From NCBI GenBank assembly GCA_028285485.1, contig JANQPC010000072.1, positions 1-64,000 of the forward strand: a stretch of DNA of 64,000 nucleotides, given 5' to 3'. Under the pieces are notes generated by a model. That model ran no database searches and was not told the DNA's origin. It saw only the letters and a program-made list of their open reading frames with translations. Position numbers and translations under genes: made by a program. This document shows, piece after piece, positions 49,195 through 58,326 of this stretch. Numbering within the stretch: the first letter of the stretch is position 1; every line of letters begins with the position of its first letter. This DNA comes from Paracoccaceae bacterium. GTDB lineage: Bacteria; Pseudomonadota; Alphaproteobacteria; Rhodobacterales; Rhodobacteraceae.

Positions 49195-50298
49195 ATGCCG
49201 TACAGCATCAGAGATATCGCCGGGGCGCTGGGTGCCAGCGCCCTTGGCAATGCCGATCTCACGGTAACTGCCCCGTCGGAACCGGCGGCGGCGGGCCCTG
49301 GCCACCTCGCCCTTGCAATGGATCCCAAATATGCTGATGGCCTGAAGGCGGGCCAGGCCCGCGCAGCGATTGTTTGGGATGGCGCCGATTGGGCAGCCCT
49401 TGGCCTCGAAGCGGCGATCATCGTGCCCCGCCCGCGCTACGCGCTTTCCGGGCTTACCCAGCTTATGGATCCAGGCCCCGAAATCGCGCCGGGCCAGCAC
49501 CCCACCGCGGTGGTTGACCCAACGGCCCAGATCGGCGCGGGCGCGGCCATCGGCCCCTTCGTGGTGATCGGCCGCGGCGCCCGGATCGGCGCGCGCGCCC
49601 GCATCGGCCCGCATGTCACGATCGGCGCCGAGGCCGAGATCGGCGAGGATGCATTGCTTCTCGAGGGCGCGAAGATCGGCGCGCGCGTGGTGATCGGGCA
49701 CCGCCTGATCGCCCAACCCGGGGCGGTGGTGGGCTCTGATGGCTTCAGCTTCGTGACGCCCGAGAAATCCAGCGCCGAACGCACGCGCGAAAGCCTGGGC
49801 ACGGGGGGGGGCCTGGGCGCCCCGGTGGGCCCGCAGAGCTGGACCCGCATTCATTCTCTCGGCGCCGTGGAGATCGGCGATGATGTGGAGATCGGCGCCA
49901 ACACCGCGATCGATCGCGGCACCATCCGCGCCACCCGGATCGGGCGCGGCACGAAGATCGATAACCTCGTGCATATCGGCCACAACGTGGAAGTGGGCTC
50001 CGATTGCCTGATCTGCGGCCAGGTGGGCATCGCCGGATCGGCGCGGATCGGCGACAGGGTGGTCATGGGCGGCCAGTGCGGCGTGTCTGACAATATCTTC
50101 GTGGGCGATGATGTGGTGGCCGGCGGCGCCACCAAGATGTTCTCCAACGTGCCTGCGGGCCGCATGGTGCTTGGCAGCCCCGCCATGAAGATGGATGCGC
50201 AAATCGAGGCCACGAAGAACCTCCGCCGCCTGCCGCGGCTCTTCCGTGAGGTCAAGGCGCTTCAGAAAGCGGTTTCAAAGCCGGGCGAGAATGACTAA
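49195..50298 (+). CDS. lpxD: UDP-3-O-acylglucosamine N-acyltransferase LpxD
   Basis: A 367-residue trimeric left-handed beta-helix acyltransferase that adds the second 3-hydroxyacyl chain in lipid A synthesis, using acyl-ACP. The N-terminal uridine-binding domain covers about residues 1-100. Hexapeptide repeats (for example [14 protein letters not shown] and [16 protein letters not shown]) fill 110-300. [12 protein letters not shown] holds the catalytic His. The C-terminal helix ends with [15 protein letters not shown] dedicated acp and ketosynthase gene follow. Confidence 0.95.
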   Translation: MPYSIRDIAGALGASALGNADLTVTAPSEPAAAGPGHLALAMDPKYADGLKAGQARAAIVWDGADWAALGLEAAIIVPRPRYALSGLTQLMDPGPEIAPGQHPTAVVDPTAQIGAGAAIGPFVVIGRGARIGARARIGPHVTIGAEAEIGEDALLLEGAKIGARVVIGHRLIAQPGAVVGSDGFSFVTPEKSSAERTRESLGTGGGLGAPVGPQSWTRIHSLGAVEIGDDVEIGANTAIDRGTIRATRIGRGTKIDNLVHIGHNVEVGSDCLICGQVGIAGSARIGDRVVMGGQCGVSDNIFVGDDVVAGGATKMFSNVPAGRMVLGSPAMKMDAQIEATKNLRRLPRLFREVKALQKAVSKPGEND

Positions 50299-50328
50299 AT
50301 GAGCGCCACATCGCGGCGAGAAACGGCA

Positions 50329-50592
50329 ATGGCAAACGTCAGGGAACAGGTGATCGGAATCATCGCCGAACAGGCGGTGCTGGAGCCTTCCGATATCTCC
50401 ATGGAGCAATCGCTGGAGGATCTAGGGATCGATAGCATGGGGCTCGTGGAATCGATCTTCTCGATTGAAGAGGCCTTCGATATTCAGGTGCCCTTCAACG
50501 CCAACGAACCCGAGAAATCCGAATTCGATATCTCCTCCGTTGCGGCGATCATCGCGGCTGTTGAGGGCCTTGTGGCCAAACAGAAGGCGTGA
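50329..50592 (+). CDS. Acyl carrier protein, specialised
   Basis: An 87-residue ACP. The phosphopantetheine site is S36 in LGIDSMGLVE. Compared with fatty-acid AcpP it is longer and has an inserted stretch (VPFNANEPEKSEFDISS) before the last helix. This is reminiscent of specialised lipid ACPs. ATG 50329 (MANVREQV) is preferred; the ATG at 50299 would add ten residues. It lies between lpxD and a ketosynthase, with overlap on the latter, so it probably serves lipid A or another dedicated acyl pathway. Confidence 0.85.
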   Translation: MANVREQVIGIIAEQAVLEPSDISMEQSLEDLGIDSMGLVESIFSIEEAFDIQVPFNANEPEKSEFDISSVAAIIAAVEGLVAKQKA

Positions 50593-51797
50593 AGCGCGTT
50601 GTCATCACCGGGGCTGGCACGATCAACCCCCTTGGTGCGTCGGTGCCCGAAACGCTTGAGGCGATGGCCGAGGGGCGCTGCGGGATCGGCGAGCTTGATA
50701 TCCGCGATGTGGATCGGCTGACGATCAAGATCGGCGGTCAGGTGAAAGGCTATGAGGCCGACACCCACTTCAACCGCCAGCAGCAGGCGCTTTACGATCG
50801 CTACACCCAGTTCACGCTTCTGGCGGCGCGCGAGGCCATCGGGCAATCGGGGCTCGTCTTTTCAGGCCAGCTTGCCGCCGAGGCCGGCGTGGTGCTGGGA
50901 ACGTCCGGGGGCGGGCTGAACACCCAGGATGAAAACTACCGCGCCGTTTACGAGGAGGGGAAGAACCGGGTTCATCCCTTCGTCATCCCCAAGCTGATGA
51001 ACAACGCCGCCGCCAGCCATGTTTCGATGGAGTGGAACCTCAAGGGCCCCTCCTTCACCGTGGCCACCGCCTGCGCCTCTTCGAACCACGCGATGGGCCA
51101 GGCGTTCTGGCTCGTGCGCTCTGGGGCGGCGCGCGTGATGGTCACCGGCGGATCGGAATCGATGCTTTGCTTCGGCGGCGTGAAGGCGTGGGAGGGGCTG
51201 CGCGTGATGTCGAAAGATGCCTGCCGCCCGTTTTCGGCCACCCGCAACGGCATGGTGCAGGGCGAGGGCGCGGGCGTCTTCGTCTTCGAAGAGATGGGGC
51301 ATGCGAAAAAACGCGGGGCCGAGATCCTGGCCGAGGTCGTGGGCTTCTCCATGTCATCGGATGCGGCCGATATCGTGATGCCCTCAAAGCAGGGCGCGGC
51401 CCGCGCGATCACCGGCGCGCTGAAGGATGCGCGGGTGGAGCGTGAGGCGGTGGGCTATATCAACGCCCATGGCACCGGCACTGCGGCCAATGACAAAACC
51501 GAATGCGCCGCTGTGGCCGATGTGTTCGGCTCCCATGCCGACAGGCTGATGATTTCATCGACCAAATCCATGCACGGCCATCTGATCGGCGGCACCGGCG
51601 CGGTGGAGCTTCTGGCGTGTATCATGGCGCTGAGGGACGGCGTGATCGCCCCCACCATCGGCTACCAGGAGCCCGATCCTGAATGCGCGCTCGATGTGGT
51701 GCCGAACACCGCGCGCGAGGCGCAGGTGGATGTGGTGCTTTCAAACGCCTTCGCCTTTGGCGGCCTCAACGCCGTTCTCGCGCTGAAGGCGGCCTGA
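50589..51797 (+). CDS. Beta-ketoacyl-ACP synthase, FabF-like
   Basis: A 402-residue thiolase-fold ketosynthase. The catalytic triad is C162 (TVATACASSNHA), H294 (NAHGTGTAAND) and H331 (STKSMHGHLIGG). It elongates acyl-ACP by condensation with malonyl-ACP. The KSM-H-GH variant replaces the usual Thr/Ala before Gly. The GTG start at 50589 overlaps the acp stop, so it is coupled to that carrier. It is likely a dedicated, not the housekeeping, FabF. A strong GC hairpin follows the gene. Confidence 0.9.
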   Translation: MKRVVITGAGTINPLGASVPETLEAMAEGRCGIGELDIRDVDRLTIKIGGQVKGYEADTHFNRQQQALYDRYTQFTLLAAREAIGQSGLVFSGQLAAEAGVVLGTSGGGLNTQDENYRAVYEEGKNRVHPFVIPKLMNNAAASHVSMEWNLKGPSFTVATACASSNHAMGQAFWLVRSGAARVMVTGGSESMLCFGGVKAWEGLRVMSKDACRPFSATRNGMVQGEGAGVFVFEEMGHAKKRGAEILAEVVGFSMSSDAADIVMPSKQGAARAITGALKDARVEREAVGYINAHGTGTAANDKTECAAVADVFGSHADRLMISSTKSMHGHLIGGTGAVELLACIMALRDGVIAPTIGYQEPDPECALDVVPNTAREAQVDVVLSNAFAFGGLNAVLALKAA

Positions 51798-51809
51798 GGG
51801 CGCAGTATA

Positions 51810-51837
51810 GCGCCCGCCCCGGGGAGGGGGCGGGCGC
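51810..51837 (+). terminator. GC-rich hairpin after the ketosynthase gene
   Basis: A perfect eleven-pair stem (GCGCCCGCCCC / GGGGCGGGCGC) with six-base loop GGGGAG, 12 bases after the stop. There is no T-run, so it is either a Rho-assisted end or an RNA 3' stabiliser. It also sits downstream of the convergent Lys/Ala-rich gene. Confidence 0.55.
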
Positions 51838-51897
51838 ACTATCTCTAAGCCACTGGCGCGGCGCGGGGCCGCGATGGGCTAGGCAATCCAGGTGGGA

Positions 51898-52413
51898 TTA
51901 CTGCTGCACCTGGCGGCCATGTTCGGCGGCGAAAGTGGCAAGCTGCTCAAGCGAGATCTGGTGATAGGCTTTCGCGCGCTTCGGCTTCCAGGCCACTGCA
52001 TTCGGCTTGATGCGCACCTGGCCGATGATCCCCGAATTATCGGCAATCGTGAAATCCTGGCTCAGCGGAGCGGCGAATTTCTTGACGTTGCGGCCCGCGG
52101 CGGCACCGTTCGTCTTGGTCTTGGCAACCGTCTTGGGCTTGGCCGTGGTCTTGGCCGCCGCCTTGGCTACCGTCTTGGGCTTTGCCGCCGCCTTGGGGGC
52201 CGCTTTCCGCGTAGTTGCCGCCTTCGTCTTGGCCGGCGCTTTCGTGGTGGTCTTGGGTTTCGCGGCGGTCGTGGCCTTCGCGGTCACCTTGGGCTTCGCC
52301 GGGGCCTTCGCCTGCGCGGTTGCCTTCGGCGTGGCGGCTGCCTTTGCCTTCGCGGGGGCCTTCGCCTTGGCCGGCGCCTTCGTCGCGGTCGCCGCTTTCG
52401 TCTTCGTGGCCAT
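51898..52413 (-). CDS. Lys/Ala-rich histone H1-like protein with conserved C-terminal segment
   Basis: A 171-residue protein. Residues 1 to about 105 are almost only Lys, Ala, Thr and Pro in repeated AKAPAKAK/KPKT units, like bacterial histone H1 homologues. The last about 60 residues are non-repetitive (SQDFTIADNSGIIGQVRIKP to QVQQ) and may be a small folded domain. It probably binds DNA or RNA through the basic tail; this is inference from composition. GGAG lies eight bases before ATG 52413. It converges on the ketosynthase gene. Confidence 0.7.
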   Translation of the reverse strand: MATKTKAATATKAPAKAKAPAKAKAAATPKATAQAKAPAKPKVTAKATTAAKPKTTTKAPAKTKAATTRKAAPKAAAKPKTVAKAAAKTTAKPKTVAKTKTNGAAAGRNVKKFAAPLSQDFTIADNSGIIGQVRIKPNAVAWKPKRAKAYHQISLEQLATFAAEHGRQVQQ

Positions 52414-52660
52414 TGTGCTTACTCCGAATTCAAATTGCTCGATCAACAGAGAATTGTTTCCCTACCGGGGGCCAATTGGCGGGGAAATGTGGCAAGTTTT
52501 TTGCGCAATCGCAGAATTTTCGGGGCGAACCCCACGGATTGAAACGAATTCGCGCGTAACAGGCCGGTTCGGGCGCGGCTAGGGCACCTGTGCAACAGCC
52601 AGGGCGCCCTCAGCGCGGGCCTCCAACGTAAACGGAGTTGTAACCGCGCGTGCTGAGCGA

Positions 52661-53131
52661 TCAGCCCGCCTGCCCGGCGTGCCGCGGGATATCGCGCGTG
52701 AGCTCCTTCAGCACCACGAGGCTTAGAAACCCCTCGACCGGCGGTTCGAACAAGTAGGCATCCGCAAAATCCGAGAAGGCTTCCATCGACTCGCAGTTCA
52801 GAAACAGCACGATGTCGTCATTGCCGGTAACGGACCACACGCGCTCCACATCCGGGTGGGTGCCGAAGCGCTTCATCAGGATTTCTATGCGCTTGAGGTT
52901 GTGGCGCTCGATGGTCAGCAGCACGATGATCTGGGTGCCCTTGCGCCGATAGGCCGGGTTGATCACCGCCACCTCGCGTTCGATCGCGCCGATCTTCCGA
53001 AGCCGCTGGAGCCGGCGCAGGCAGGCGGCGGGGGAAAGGCCCACGGCCTCGGAAAGCTGCTGCCCGGTGCGGCGGGCATCGATCTCCATCAGCGAGAGGA
53101 TCTGCCAGTCAAAGCTATCGAGATCGTCCAT
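52661..53131 (-). CDS. Lrp/AsnC family transcriptional regulator
   Basis: A 156-residue regulator. The N-terminal winged helix-turn-helix (FDWQILSLMEIDARRTGQQL to LRRLQRLRKIGAI) and the C-terminal RAM/AsnC ligand domain (IIVLLTIERHNLKRIEILMK, VWSVTGNDDIVLFLNC) are both visible. Such proteins form octamers and respond to amino acids. ATG 53131 (MDDLDSFDWQ) matches the family start. It is divergent from the DUF1127 gene; its targets are unknown. Confidence 0.9.
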   Translation of the reverse strand: MDDLDSFDWQILSLMEIDARRTGQQLSEAVGLSPAACLRRLQRLRKIGAIEREVAVINPAYRRKGTQIIVLLTIERHNLKRIEILMKRFGTHPDVERVWSVTGNDDIVLFLNCESMEAFSDFADAYLFEPPVEGFLSLVVLKELTRDIPRHAGQAG

Positions 53132-53296
53132 GGCCTGCGCCCTTTTCTTATCTGTTGCGGGATTTTCGCACGATACGAAGAACAACGCGACAACTTCTTC
53201 GCGCTTGCGGGAAAATCGCGAAATGGTCGCGAAGCCATGGCCCTATAACGGGCCAAGGGTCACCCGGTGGCCCTGAGGATCAACCCACAGACCGCT

Positions 53297-53316
53297 CCGA
53301 AGGCCCGGGCCTTCGG
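53297..53316. repeat. 20-base perfect palindrome in the DUF1127 leader
   Basis: CCGAAGGCCCGGGCCTTCGG is fully self-complementary. A second GC hairpin (CCGCCG / CGGCGG) follows before the DUF1127 ribosome-binding site at 53359. Both lie in the 5' leader, where they could shape the mRNA. Confidence 0.5.
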
Positions 53317-53368
53317 CCCCGCCGCGTATCCCTGCGGCGGCGCGGTATCGCTTTGATTGGAGATAAGG

Positions 53369-53632
53369 ATGCACACGCATACGCAACTCGGCCTGCCCCG
53401 TCCGCCGGCGCTAAGCCTTCCCGAACCGCTTGGCTGGCGGCAACGCCTTTCGCGGGCCGTGGCAGAGCGGCTCTACCGGGCCGCCATGCGGCGCAAGGTG
53501 CTTGTTGAGTTCGATCAGATGATGGCGATGCCGGATCATATGCTGCGCGATATCGGTCTGACGCGCGATCAGATCCGCGCAGATCGGCATCGCTTTCGCC
53601 ACGGCGGTGAGCTGCCGCGTTACGCGCGGTAG
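53369..53632 (+). CDS. DUF1127 family small basic protein
   Basis: An 87-residue protein. The DUF1127 core is at the C-terminal half (MMAMPDHMLRDIGLTRDQIR), which has the family pattern L-x-D-h-G-h-T/S-R-x-x-I. DUF1127 proteins are small, basic, often RNA-associated and stress-induced. In Rhodobacter sphaeroides one of them (CcaF1) affects CcsR-type sRNAs, which is of interest because such an sRNA is in this window, although 40 kb away. GGAG six bases before ATG 53369. Confidence 0.78.
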   Translation: MHTHTQLGLPRPPALSLPEPLGWRQRLSRAVAERLYRAAMRRKVLVEFDQMMAMPDHMLRDIGLTRDQIRADRHRFRHGGELPRYAR

Positions 53633-53672
53633 GGGAGGGGCCGATCGTGGCGCGGATGCGCGCGCGGCGGGT

Positions 53673-54347
53673 TTATTCCCCGCCCGCCGCCTCGCGCAGC
53701 GCATTGAAGCCATCGGTGAAACCGGTGAGCGAAAGCCCCACGACCACCTGCCGGTCGGGCGCCGCGGCAGGCACGATGCGCAGCCGGCCCTCGATGCCCC
53801 GGCGCATGGCGGCCAGATCATCGCCCGTCAGCCCGATCCGCGCGAAACAACCCACCTGGGTGCAAAAGCTGAACGGGTAGCGCTTGGCCGGATCGCTATC
53901 GATCGCGATGGTGACCTGTTCGGTCAGAAGCGTCTCCAGCGGCGTGATGATTGTGGCGCCCGCCTCGGCAGGGCCGGAATCCTCCACCGGGAACAGGCTG
54001 ATCTCGGCCACCGGCGCGCCTTCGGGATCGGTAAGCATCTGGTAGAGCTGGCAGGGATCGGTGCCGTTGGGGTTCACGATGCAGCGCAGCTCCCAATCCC
54101 CATGGGTCGCGTCAACATAGGTTTCGCCCGGTTGCGGATCGTTGCTGACCACTTCGCCGGTGGAAAGCCCGCCGCCCGGCGGCGGCGCGGGCGCTTCGCC
54201 CTCTGCGGATTCGGCTTCGGGCGCCTCTGCTTCGGGCGTTTCCGTCTCGGCATCCCCGCCCGTGCCGTCTTCTGTCTGGGCGAGGGCGGGGAAGGGCGCG
54301 GCGAGGGCCGCCATAAGGGCTGCCGTCGCCAGCATGCGGCTGGTCAT
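53673..54347 (-). CDS. Invasion-associated locus B (IalB) family protein
   Basis: A 224-residue secreted protein. A signal peptide (MTSRMLATAALMAALAAPFPALAQ in outline, about residues 1-24) is followed by an acidic Glu/Ala/Pro linker and the IalB domain: HGDWELRCI, CQLYQ, and a Cys pair in FSFCTQVGCFARIGL that likely forms a disulfide. The family is periplasmic and of unknown biochemical role. The upstream in-frame ATG at 54395 would add 16 residues and spoil the signal peptide. Confidence 0.82.
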   Translation of the reverse strand: MTSRMLATAALMAALAAPFPALAQTEDGTGGDAETETPEAEAPEAESAEGEAPAPPPGGGLSTGEVVSNDPQPGETYVDATHGDWELRCIVNPNGTDPCQLYQMLTDPEGAPVAEISLFPVEDSGPAEAGATIITPLETLLTEQVTIAIDSDPAKRYPFSFCTQVGCFARIGLTGDDLAAMRRGIEGRLRIVPAAAPDRQVVVGLSLTGFTDGFNALREAAGGE

Positions 54348-54440
54348 GATGCCATGTCCATCTGTTGTTTCGCTCGATTGCAGGGTGGCTAGCACGGCGC
54401 GGGCGCCCTGTCAGGCTGAAATCCCGGCGCCGGCGGAAAT

Positions 54441-55724
54441 CTACATCAGCGCGCGCACCTTCAGCCGCGTGATCCGATTATCCTTCCGCGCCAGAACTTC
54501 AAACCGGAACCCGTGGAAGGAAAAGACCTGGCCCTGGGTGGGGATCGTCTGTGCCTCGTGGATCACGAGCCCGGCAAGCGTATTGGCCTCGTCATCGGGC
54601 AGCGACCAGTCATTGGCGCGGTTCAGATCGCGGATCGTCATCGCGCCGTCCACGATATAATCGCCCGCCTCGGTGCGCCGCACCGGGTGTTCGGCATCGA
54701 TATCGAATTCATCGGTAATCTCGCCCACGATCTCTTCAAGAATGTCTTCCAGCGTGATCAGGCCCTGAAGCGCGCCGTACTCATCGACAACAAGCGCAAA
54801 ATGGGTGTGACGGCGCAGGAACTCGCGCATCTGATCGTCAAGCGTAGTGGTTTCGGGCACGAAATAGGGCTTCATGGCAATGCCCATGATATCGAAATCG
54901 GAAAGCGGATCGGCGCCGCCGCCGGCCTGCAGCGCATAGATCGCGCGCAGAAGATCCTTGGCGTGGATCAGCCCCACGATGTTTTCCGGCTCGCCCGAAA
55001 AGATCGGCAGGCGCGTATGGGCCGATTGCAGGCACAGTTCCACCATCTCGCGCGCCGAAAGGCTCGCATCGATCATCTCGATCTGGCTGCGGTGAAGCAT
55101 GATCTCCTCCACCGTCCGGTCGCCCAGATCAAGGGCGCCGAGGATCCGGTCGCGCTGTTCCTTCTCCACCGCGCCTTCGGAATGGCCAAGTGCGATGGCG
55201 CCCGCGATTTCCTCTTGCACCGCCAGAATATTACGCTCGGCCTCAACCTTTACGCCCACAGCGCCCAGTACGCCGCGCACCAGCGCCCGGACAAAGCCCA
55301 CGATGGGCGAGAAGATACGGATGAAGAACGCGATGATCGGGGCCACCCGGGTGGCCGCGGTTTCGGCATTGGTGATGGCGTAGGTTTTCGGCATCACCTC
55401 GGCGAAGATCACCACAAGCGCCGTCATCACCAGCGTTGCATAGGCCACCCCACCCTCACCGAAGAGCCGGGTGAAGAACACCGTGGCCAGCGAGGCGGCC
55501 AGGATGTTCATCAGGTTGTTGCCCAGAAGGATCGCCCCGATCAGGCTTTCGGTATCGTCCAGAAGCTTGAGCGCAAGCCCCGCGCCCTTGGAGCCCTTAT
55601 CGGCCCGCGCATGCAGCTTGCCGCGCGAGGCTGCGGTCAGCGCGGTTTCGCTGCCCGAGAAAAACGCCGAGGCAACAAGCAGGGTAAGAATGGCGATGGC
55701 CGTGATCCAGAGGCCGGTTTCCAT
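54441..55724 (-). CDS. CNNM/CorC-family membrane protein (DUF21-CBS-CorC_HlyC)
   Basis: A 427-residue protein. The N-terminal DUF21 domain has about four transmembrane helices (FFSGSETALTAASRGKL is its signature). Two CBS domains (LPIFSGEPENIVGLIHAKDL and HFALVVDEYGALQGLITLEDIL) follow, then the CorC_HlyC domain (VRRTEAGDYIVDGAM). Relatives are Mg2+/Co2+ exporters. Start at ATG 55724 (METGLWITAI). It is in the same direction as xerD, which is upstream on the minus strand. Confidence 0.92.
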   Translation of the reverse strand: METGLWITAIAILTLLVASAFFSGSETALTAASRGKLHARADKGSKGAGLALKLLDDTESLIGAILLGNNLMNILAASLATVFFTRLFGEGGVAYATLVMTALVVIFAEVMPKTYAITNAETAATRVAPIIAFFIRIFSPIVGFVRALVRGVLGAVGVKVEAERNILAVQEEIAGAIALGHSEGAVEKEQRDRILGALDLGDRTVEEIMLHRSQIEMIDASLSAREMVELCLQSAHTRLPIFSGEPENIVGLIHAKDLLRAIYALQAGGGADPLSDFDIMGIAMKPYFVPETTTLDDQMREFLRRHTHFALVVDEYGALQGLITLEDILEEIVGEITDEFDIDAEHPVRRTEAGDYIVDGAMTIRDLNRANDWSLPDDEANTLAGLVIHEAQTIPTQGQVFSFHGFRFEVLARKDNRITRLKVRALM

Positions 55725-55867
55725 GGGTGATCCGATGTTTGGGTATTTGGGATAACTGATTGCGCCGTCATATGGGATGCCGGGCGGGGCAGGCAAGCGG
55801 GCAGGGGGCGAGCGCCCGCCACATGATGCGCCCGAGACCCGCGCTGAAATGGCGCCCCTGGCGCCCG

Positions 55868-56800
55868 CTACGCCCGCGCCAGTGGATGATGCTCCAGCAC
55901 CAGCGCCTTCAGCCGTTCTTCCAGGACATGGGTGTAAATCTCGGTGGTGGAAACATCCGCATGCCCCAGCATCACCTGAATCGCGCGCAGATCGGCGCCG
56001 CCCGCCAGAAGATGGGTGGCAAAGGCATGGCGCAGGCGGTGGGGGGTAACCCGTGCGGGCGAAACCCCTGCGGCTACCGCCAGTTCCTTGATCAGCGAAT
56101 AGAAGCGATGCCGGGTCATATGCCCCGCCTTGCCGCGGGAGGGAAAAAGATGCGGCGAGGGCTGGCGGGGATCGGCGCCCGCATCCCGCGCCTCAAGCCA
56201 GGCGGCCAGCGCATCGCGTGCGGGCGGGGAAAGGGGCACAAGCCGCTCCTTCCCGCCCTTGCCGGTCACAAGCAGCATCTCGGGATTGCCGCGCGCCGCT
56301 GCCACGGGCAGGCCGACAAGCTCGCTCACCCGCATGCCGGTGGCATAGAGAAGTTCCATCAGGCAGGTGTTGCGCAGCCGGTCCTGCACCCGCCCATGGG
56401 TGCGCGCGGCGGCAAGAAGCGCGTCCACCTCGGCCTCCGAAAGCGTTTTGGGCAGGCTCCGCGGCTTGCTTGGCCCGGCAATCCGCAACGCAGGGTCTTC
56501 CGCCCGCCAGCCCTCTTCCACCGCGAAGCGGCAGAACTGGCGAATGGCCGAAAGGCGCCGCGCGCGGGTGCTGGCGGCAAGCCCCGCAGCATCGCAGCCC
56601 GCAAGATAGGCTTCGATATCGCCGCGCGCGGTTTCCAGAAGCGGGGTGCCGCGCCGGGCCAGCCAGGCGGAGAAATCGCTCAGATCGCGGGCATAGGCTT
56701 CTTGCGTATTGGCCGCCGCGCCGCGTTCGGCGGCGCGCGCTTCCAGGAAGGTCGCGATGCGCCGCCTGTCGGCCCCCTCGGCGCTGAGGGTGGCGCTCAT
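55868..56800 (-). CDS. xerD: Tyrosine recombinase XerD
   Basis: A 310-residue tyrosine recombinase that, with XerC, resolves chromosome dimers at dif. The N-terminal core-binding SAM-like domain covers about residues 10-100. Catalytic residues: Arg in YATGMRVSEL, Lys in GKGGKER, His-x-x-Arg in PHRLRHAFATHLL, His in LGHADVSTTE and Tyr in IYTHV. XerC and other integrases share these; length, LLAGGADLRAIQVMLGHADV and position near aroK favour XerD. Its start overlaps the stop of the upstream secreted-protein gene by four bases. Confidence 0.9.
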   Translation of the reverse strand: MSATLSAEGADRRRIATFLEARAAERGAAANTQEAYARDLSDFSAWLARRGTPLLETARGDIEAYLAGCDAAGLAASTRARRLSAIRQFCRFAVEEGWRAEDPALRIAGPSKPRSLPKTLSEAEVDALLAAARTHGRVQDRLRNTCLMELLYATGMRVSELVGLPVAAARGNPEMLLVTGKGGKERLVPLSPPARDALAAWLEARDAGADPRQPSPHLFPSRGKAGHMTRHRFYSLIKELAVAAGVSPARVTPHRLRHAFATHLLAGGADLRAIQVMLGHADVSTTEIYTHVLEERLKALVLEHHPLARA

Positions 56801-58326
56801 GCCTTCCCGGCGGTGATCAGCAGCTCAAGCGCCGCCCGCCGCGCCACATCTTCCAGCCCCGCTGCGCGCAGGTAGGCGATCGCGTCAGACACTCCGTCCG
56901 GATCGCCCTCTACCCCTTCGGCAAAAAGCGTGATCGCGCGCAGAAGCGCCACGCCCACGCCCTCGGCCTGCGCAAGGCGCGTCAGCGGCGCAGGCGCGCC
57001 CTCAGCCATGAAACCCGCGCGCACGGCCGATGACATATCGCCGGGGGCGATCCGGGTTTCGACCGTGCCGGTGGCCACCGCAGCGAGAAACTGGGCTGTC
57101 CGCCCCTCGGGCGCCGCACGGCGCGCCACCGAGGCATAGCTTGGAGACATCAGGCCGATTTCATAGGCGAGCTCGGCGGCGGGCCCATCCAACCCTAGCC
57201 GCGTAAGTTCTGCCCCGTAATGCTCTGAAAACGCGTGCGAAAGCCCCGCGCGCTGCATCGCGGCCCACACCCCTGGAAGGGTGCGCGCCACAGCGCCCGC
57301 GCGGCCCCGCGCCAGCGCCTCCTGCAGCGCCTGAACCTGCGCAGCACGCTCCCACACCGTGCCGGAGGCCGAAGGTTTCTGGCGCAGATACAGCCCTACA
57401 AGGCGGTTCGGCGCCAGCGCGCCCTGGCGGGCCAGCCGTTCGGCGGCATCAAGCTGCGCCTTCCAGCCCCGCGTGGGCCGCAAGTCCGCCCAGGCGAAGG
57501 CGAGCGGCAGGGTATTGGTGGGCACCGGTTCGCCCACCGCCTCCAGCATCCGGAACACCAGCGGCGAGGGCGCGCGCCAATCCCCCGAAAGTGGGGTGCC
57601 GTCATCCAGCTCGGGCTCCAGGAACCGCGCGAGAAGCGCATCCTCGGCATCGGAAAGGATGCCAAGCGCCTCGGCGGTTTCCAGCGTGACCGCCGCCGCG
57701 GGCCAATCGCCGCCGCGGGCCAGGCAGAAGATCCGCGCAGGGTAGGTGGGCGAGATTTCGGGCCGCGCGCGCATCCGCCCGCAGGCCTGGGTTTCGAACC
57801 CTTGCAACAGCGCGATGTCGAAATAACGGCGGAAGCGTTCGGGCGTGGCCTCGGGCCCTGCGCGATCCAGAAGGGCGGCGGCCTGATCGAGCTTGCCCAT
57901 CTGCAAGAGCCGGTCAACCCGCGCCAGAAGCAGCGTATCCTCACCGCCCGTGCCCAAGGGCGGGTTCGCCTCGGCCAGAAGCAACGTGGCCAGAAGGCTG
58001 CGAAGGGCGGGCGGCAGATCCTTCGGCAACGCATCGAGCCGCGCGAGGATCGCCTCGGGCGCCGCGCGGCCCCAAAGCGCGCGCGGCAGGCCGGTGGCCG
58101 AGGGCGGCAAAAGCCCCACCGCATCGCCGCTTGGCTGGCCAAGGGGGGTGACGGCAATCGCGCGGGGGGCCGCGCTTTCGGTCACGGCGCCGCCCGGGGC
58201 GGGCGCCGCGGGTTGCGGCGCGGCAACACTGTTCGATAGCCAATCGATCGCCGAAAGCGGGCTTTCGGCGGCGGCAGGCGCCAGGGCGGCAAGCCAGGCG
58301 GCCACGGCCCAGCCTTTAGCCCCCAT
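56797..58326 (-). CDS. Secreted helical-repeat protein, uncharacterised
   Basis: A 509-residue protein. A signal peptide (WAVAAWLAALAPAAAES) is followed by an Ala/Pro linker and a long, mainly helical region with Ala/Leu/Arg-rich repeats suggestive of TPR-type solenoid folds (LLLARVDRLLQMGKLDQAAA, RFRRYFDIALLQGFETQACG). No enzymatic motif. It is found between the 44-residue protein and xerD in the same direction, overlapping both. ATG 58326 has GGAG four bases before it; an ATG at 58350 would overlap the small gene more. Confidence 0.72.
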   Translation of the reverse strand: MGAKGWAVAAWLAALAPAAAESPLSAIDWLSNSVAAPQPAAPAPGGAVTESAAPRAIAVTPLGQPSGDAVGLLPPSATGLPRALWGRAAPEAILARLDALPKDLPPALRSLLATLLLAEANPPLGTGGEDTLLLARVDRLLQMGKLDQAAALLDRAGPEATPERFRRYFDIALLQGFETQACGRMRARPEISPTYPARIFCLARGGDWPAAAVTLETAEALGILSDAEDALLARFLEPELDDGTPLSGDWRAPSPLVFRMLEAVGEPVPTNTLPLAFAWADLRPTRGWKAQLDAAERLARQGALAPNRLVGLYLRQKPSASGTVWERAAQVQALQEALARGRAGAVARTLPGVWAAMQRAGLSHAFSEHYGAELTRLGLDGPAAELAYEIGLMSPSYASVARRAAPEGRTAQFLAAVATGTVETRIAPGDMSSAVRAGFMAEGAPAPLTRLAQAEGVGVALLRAITLFAEGVEGDPDGVSDAIAYLRAAGLEDVARRAALELLITAGKA

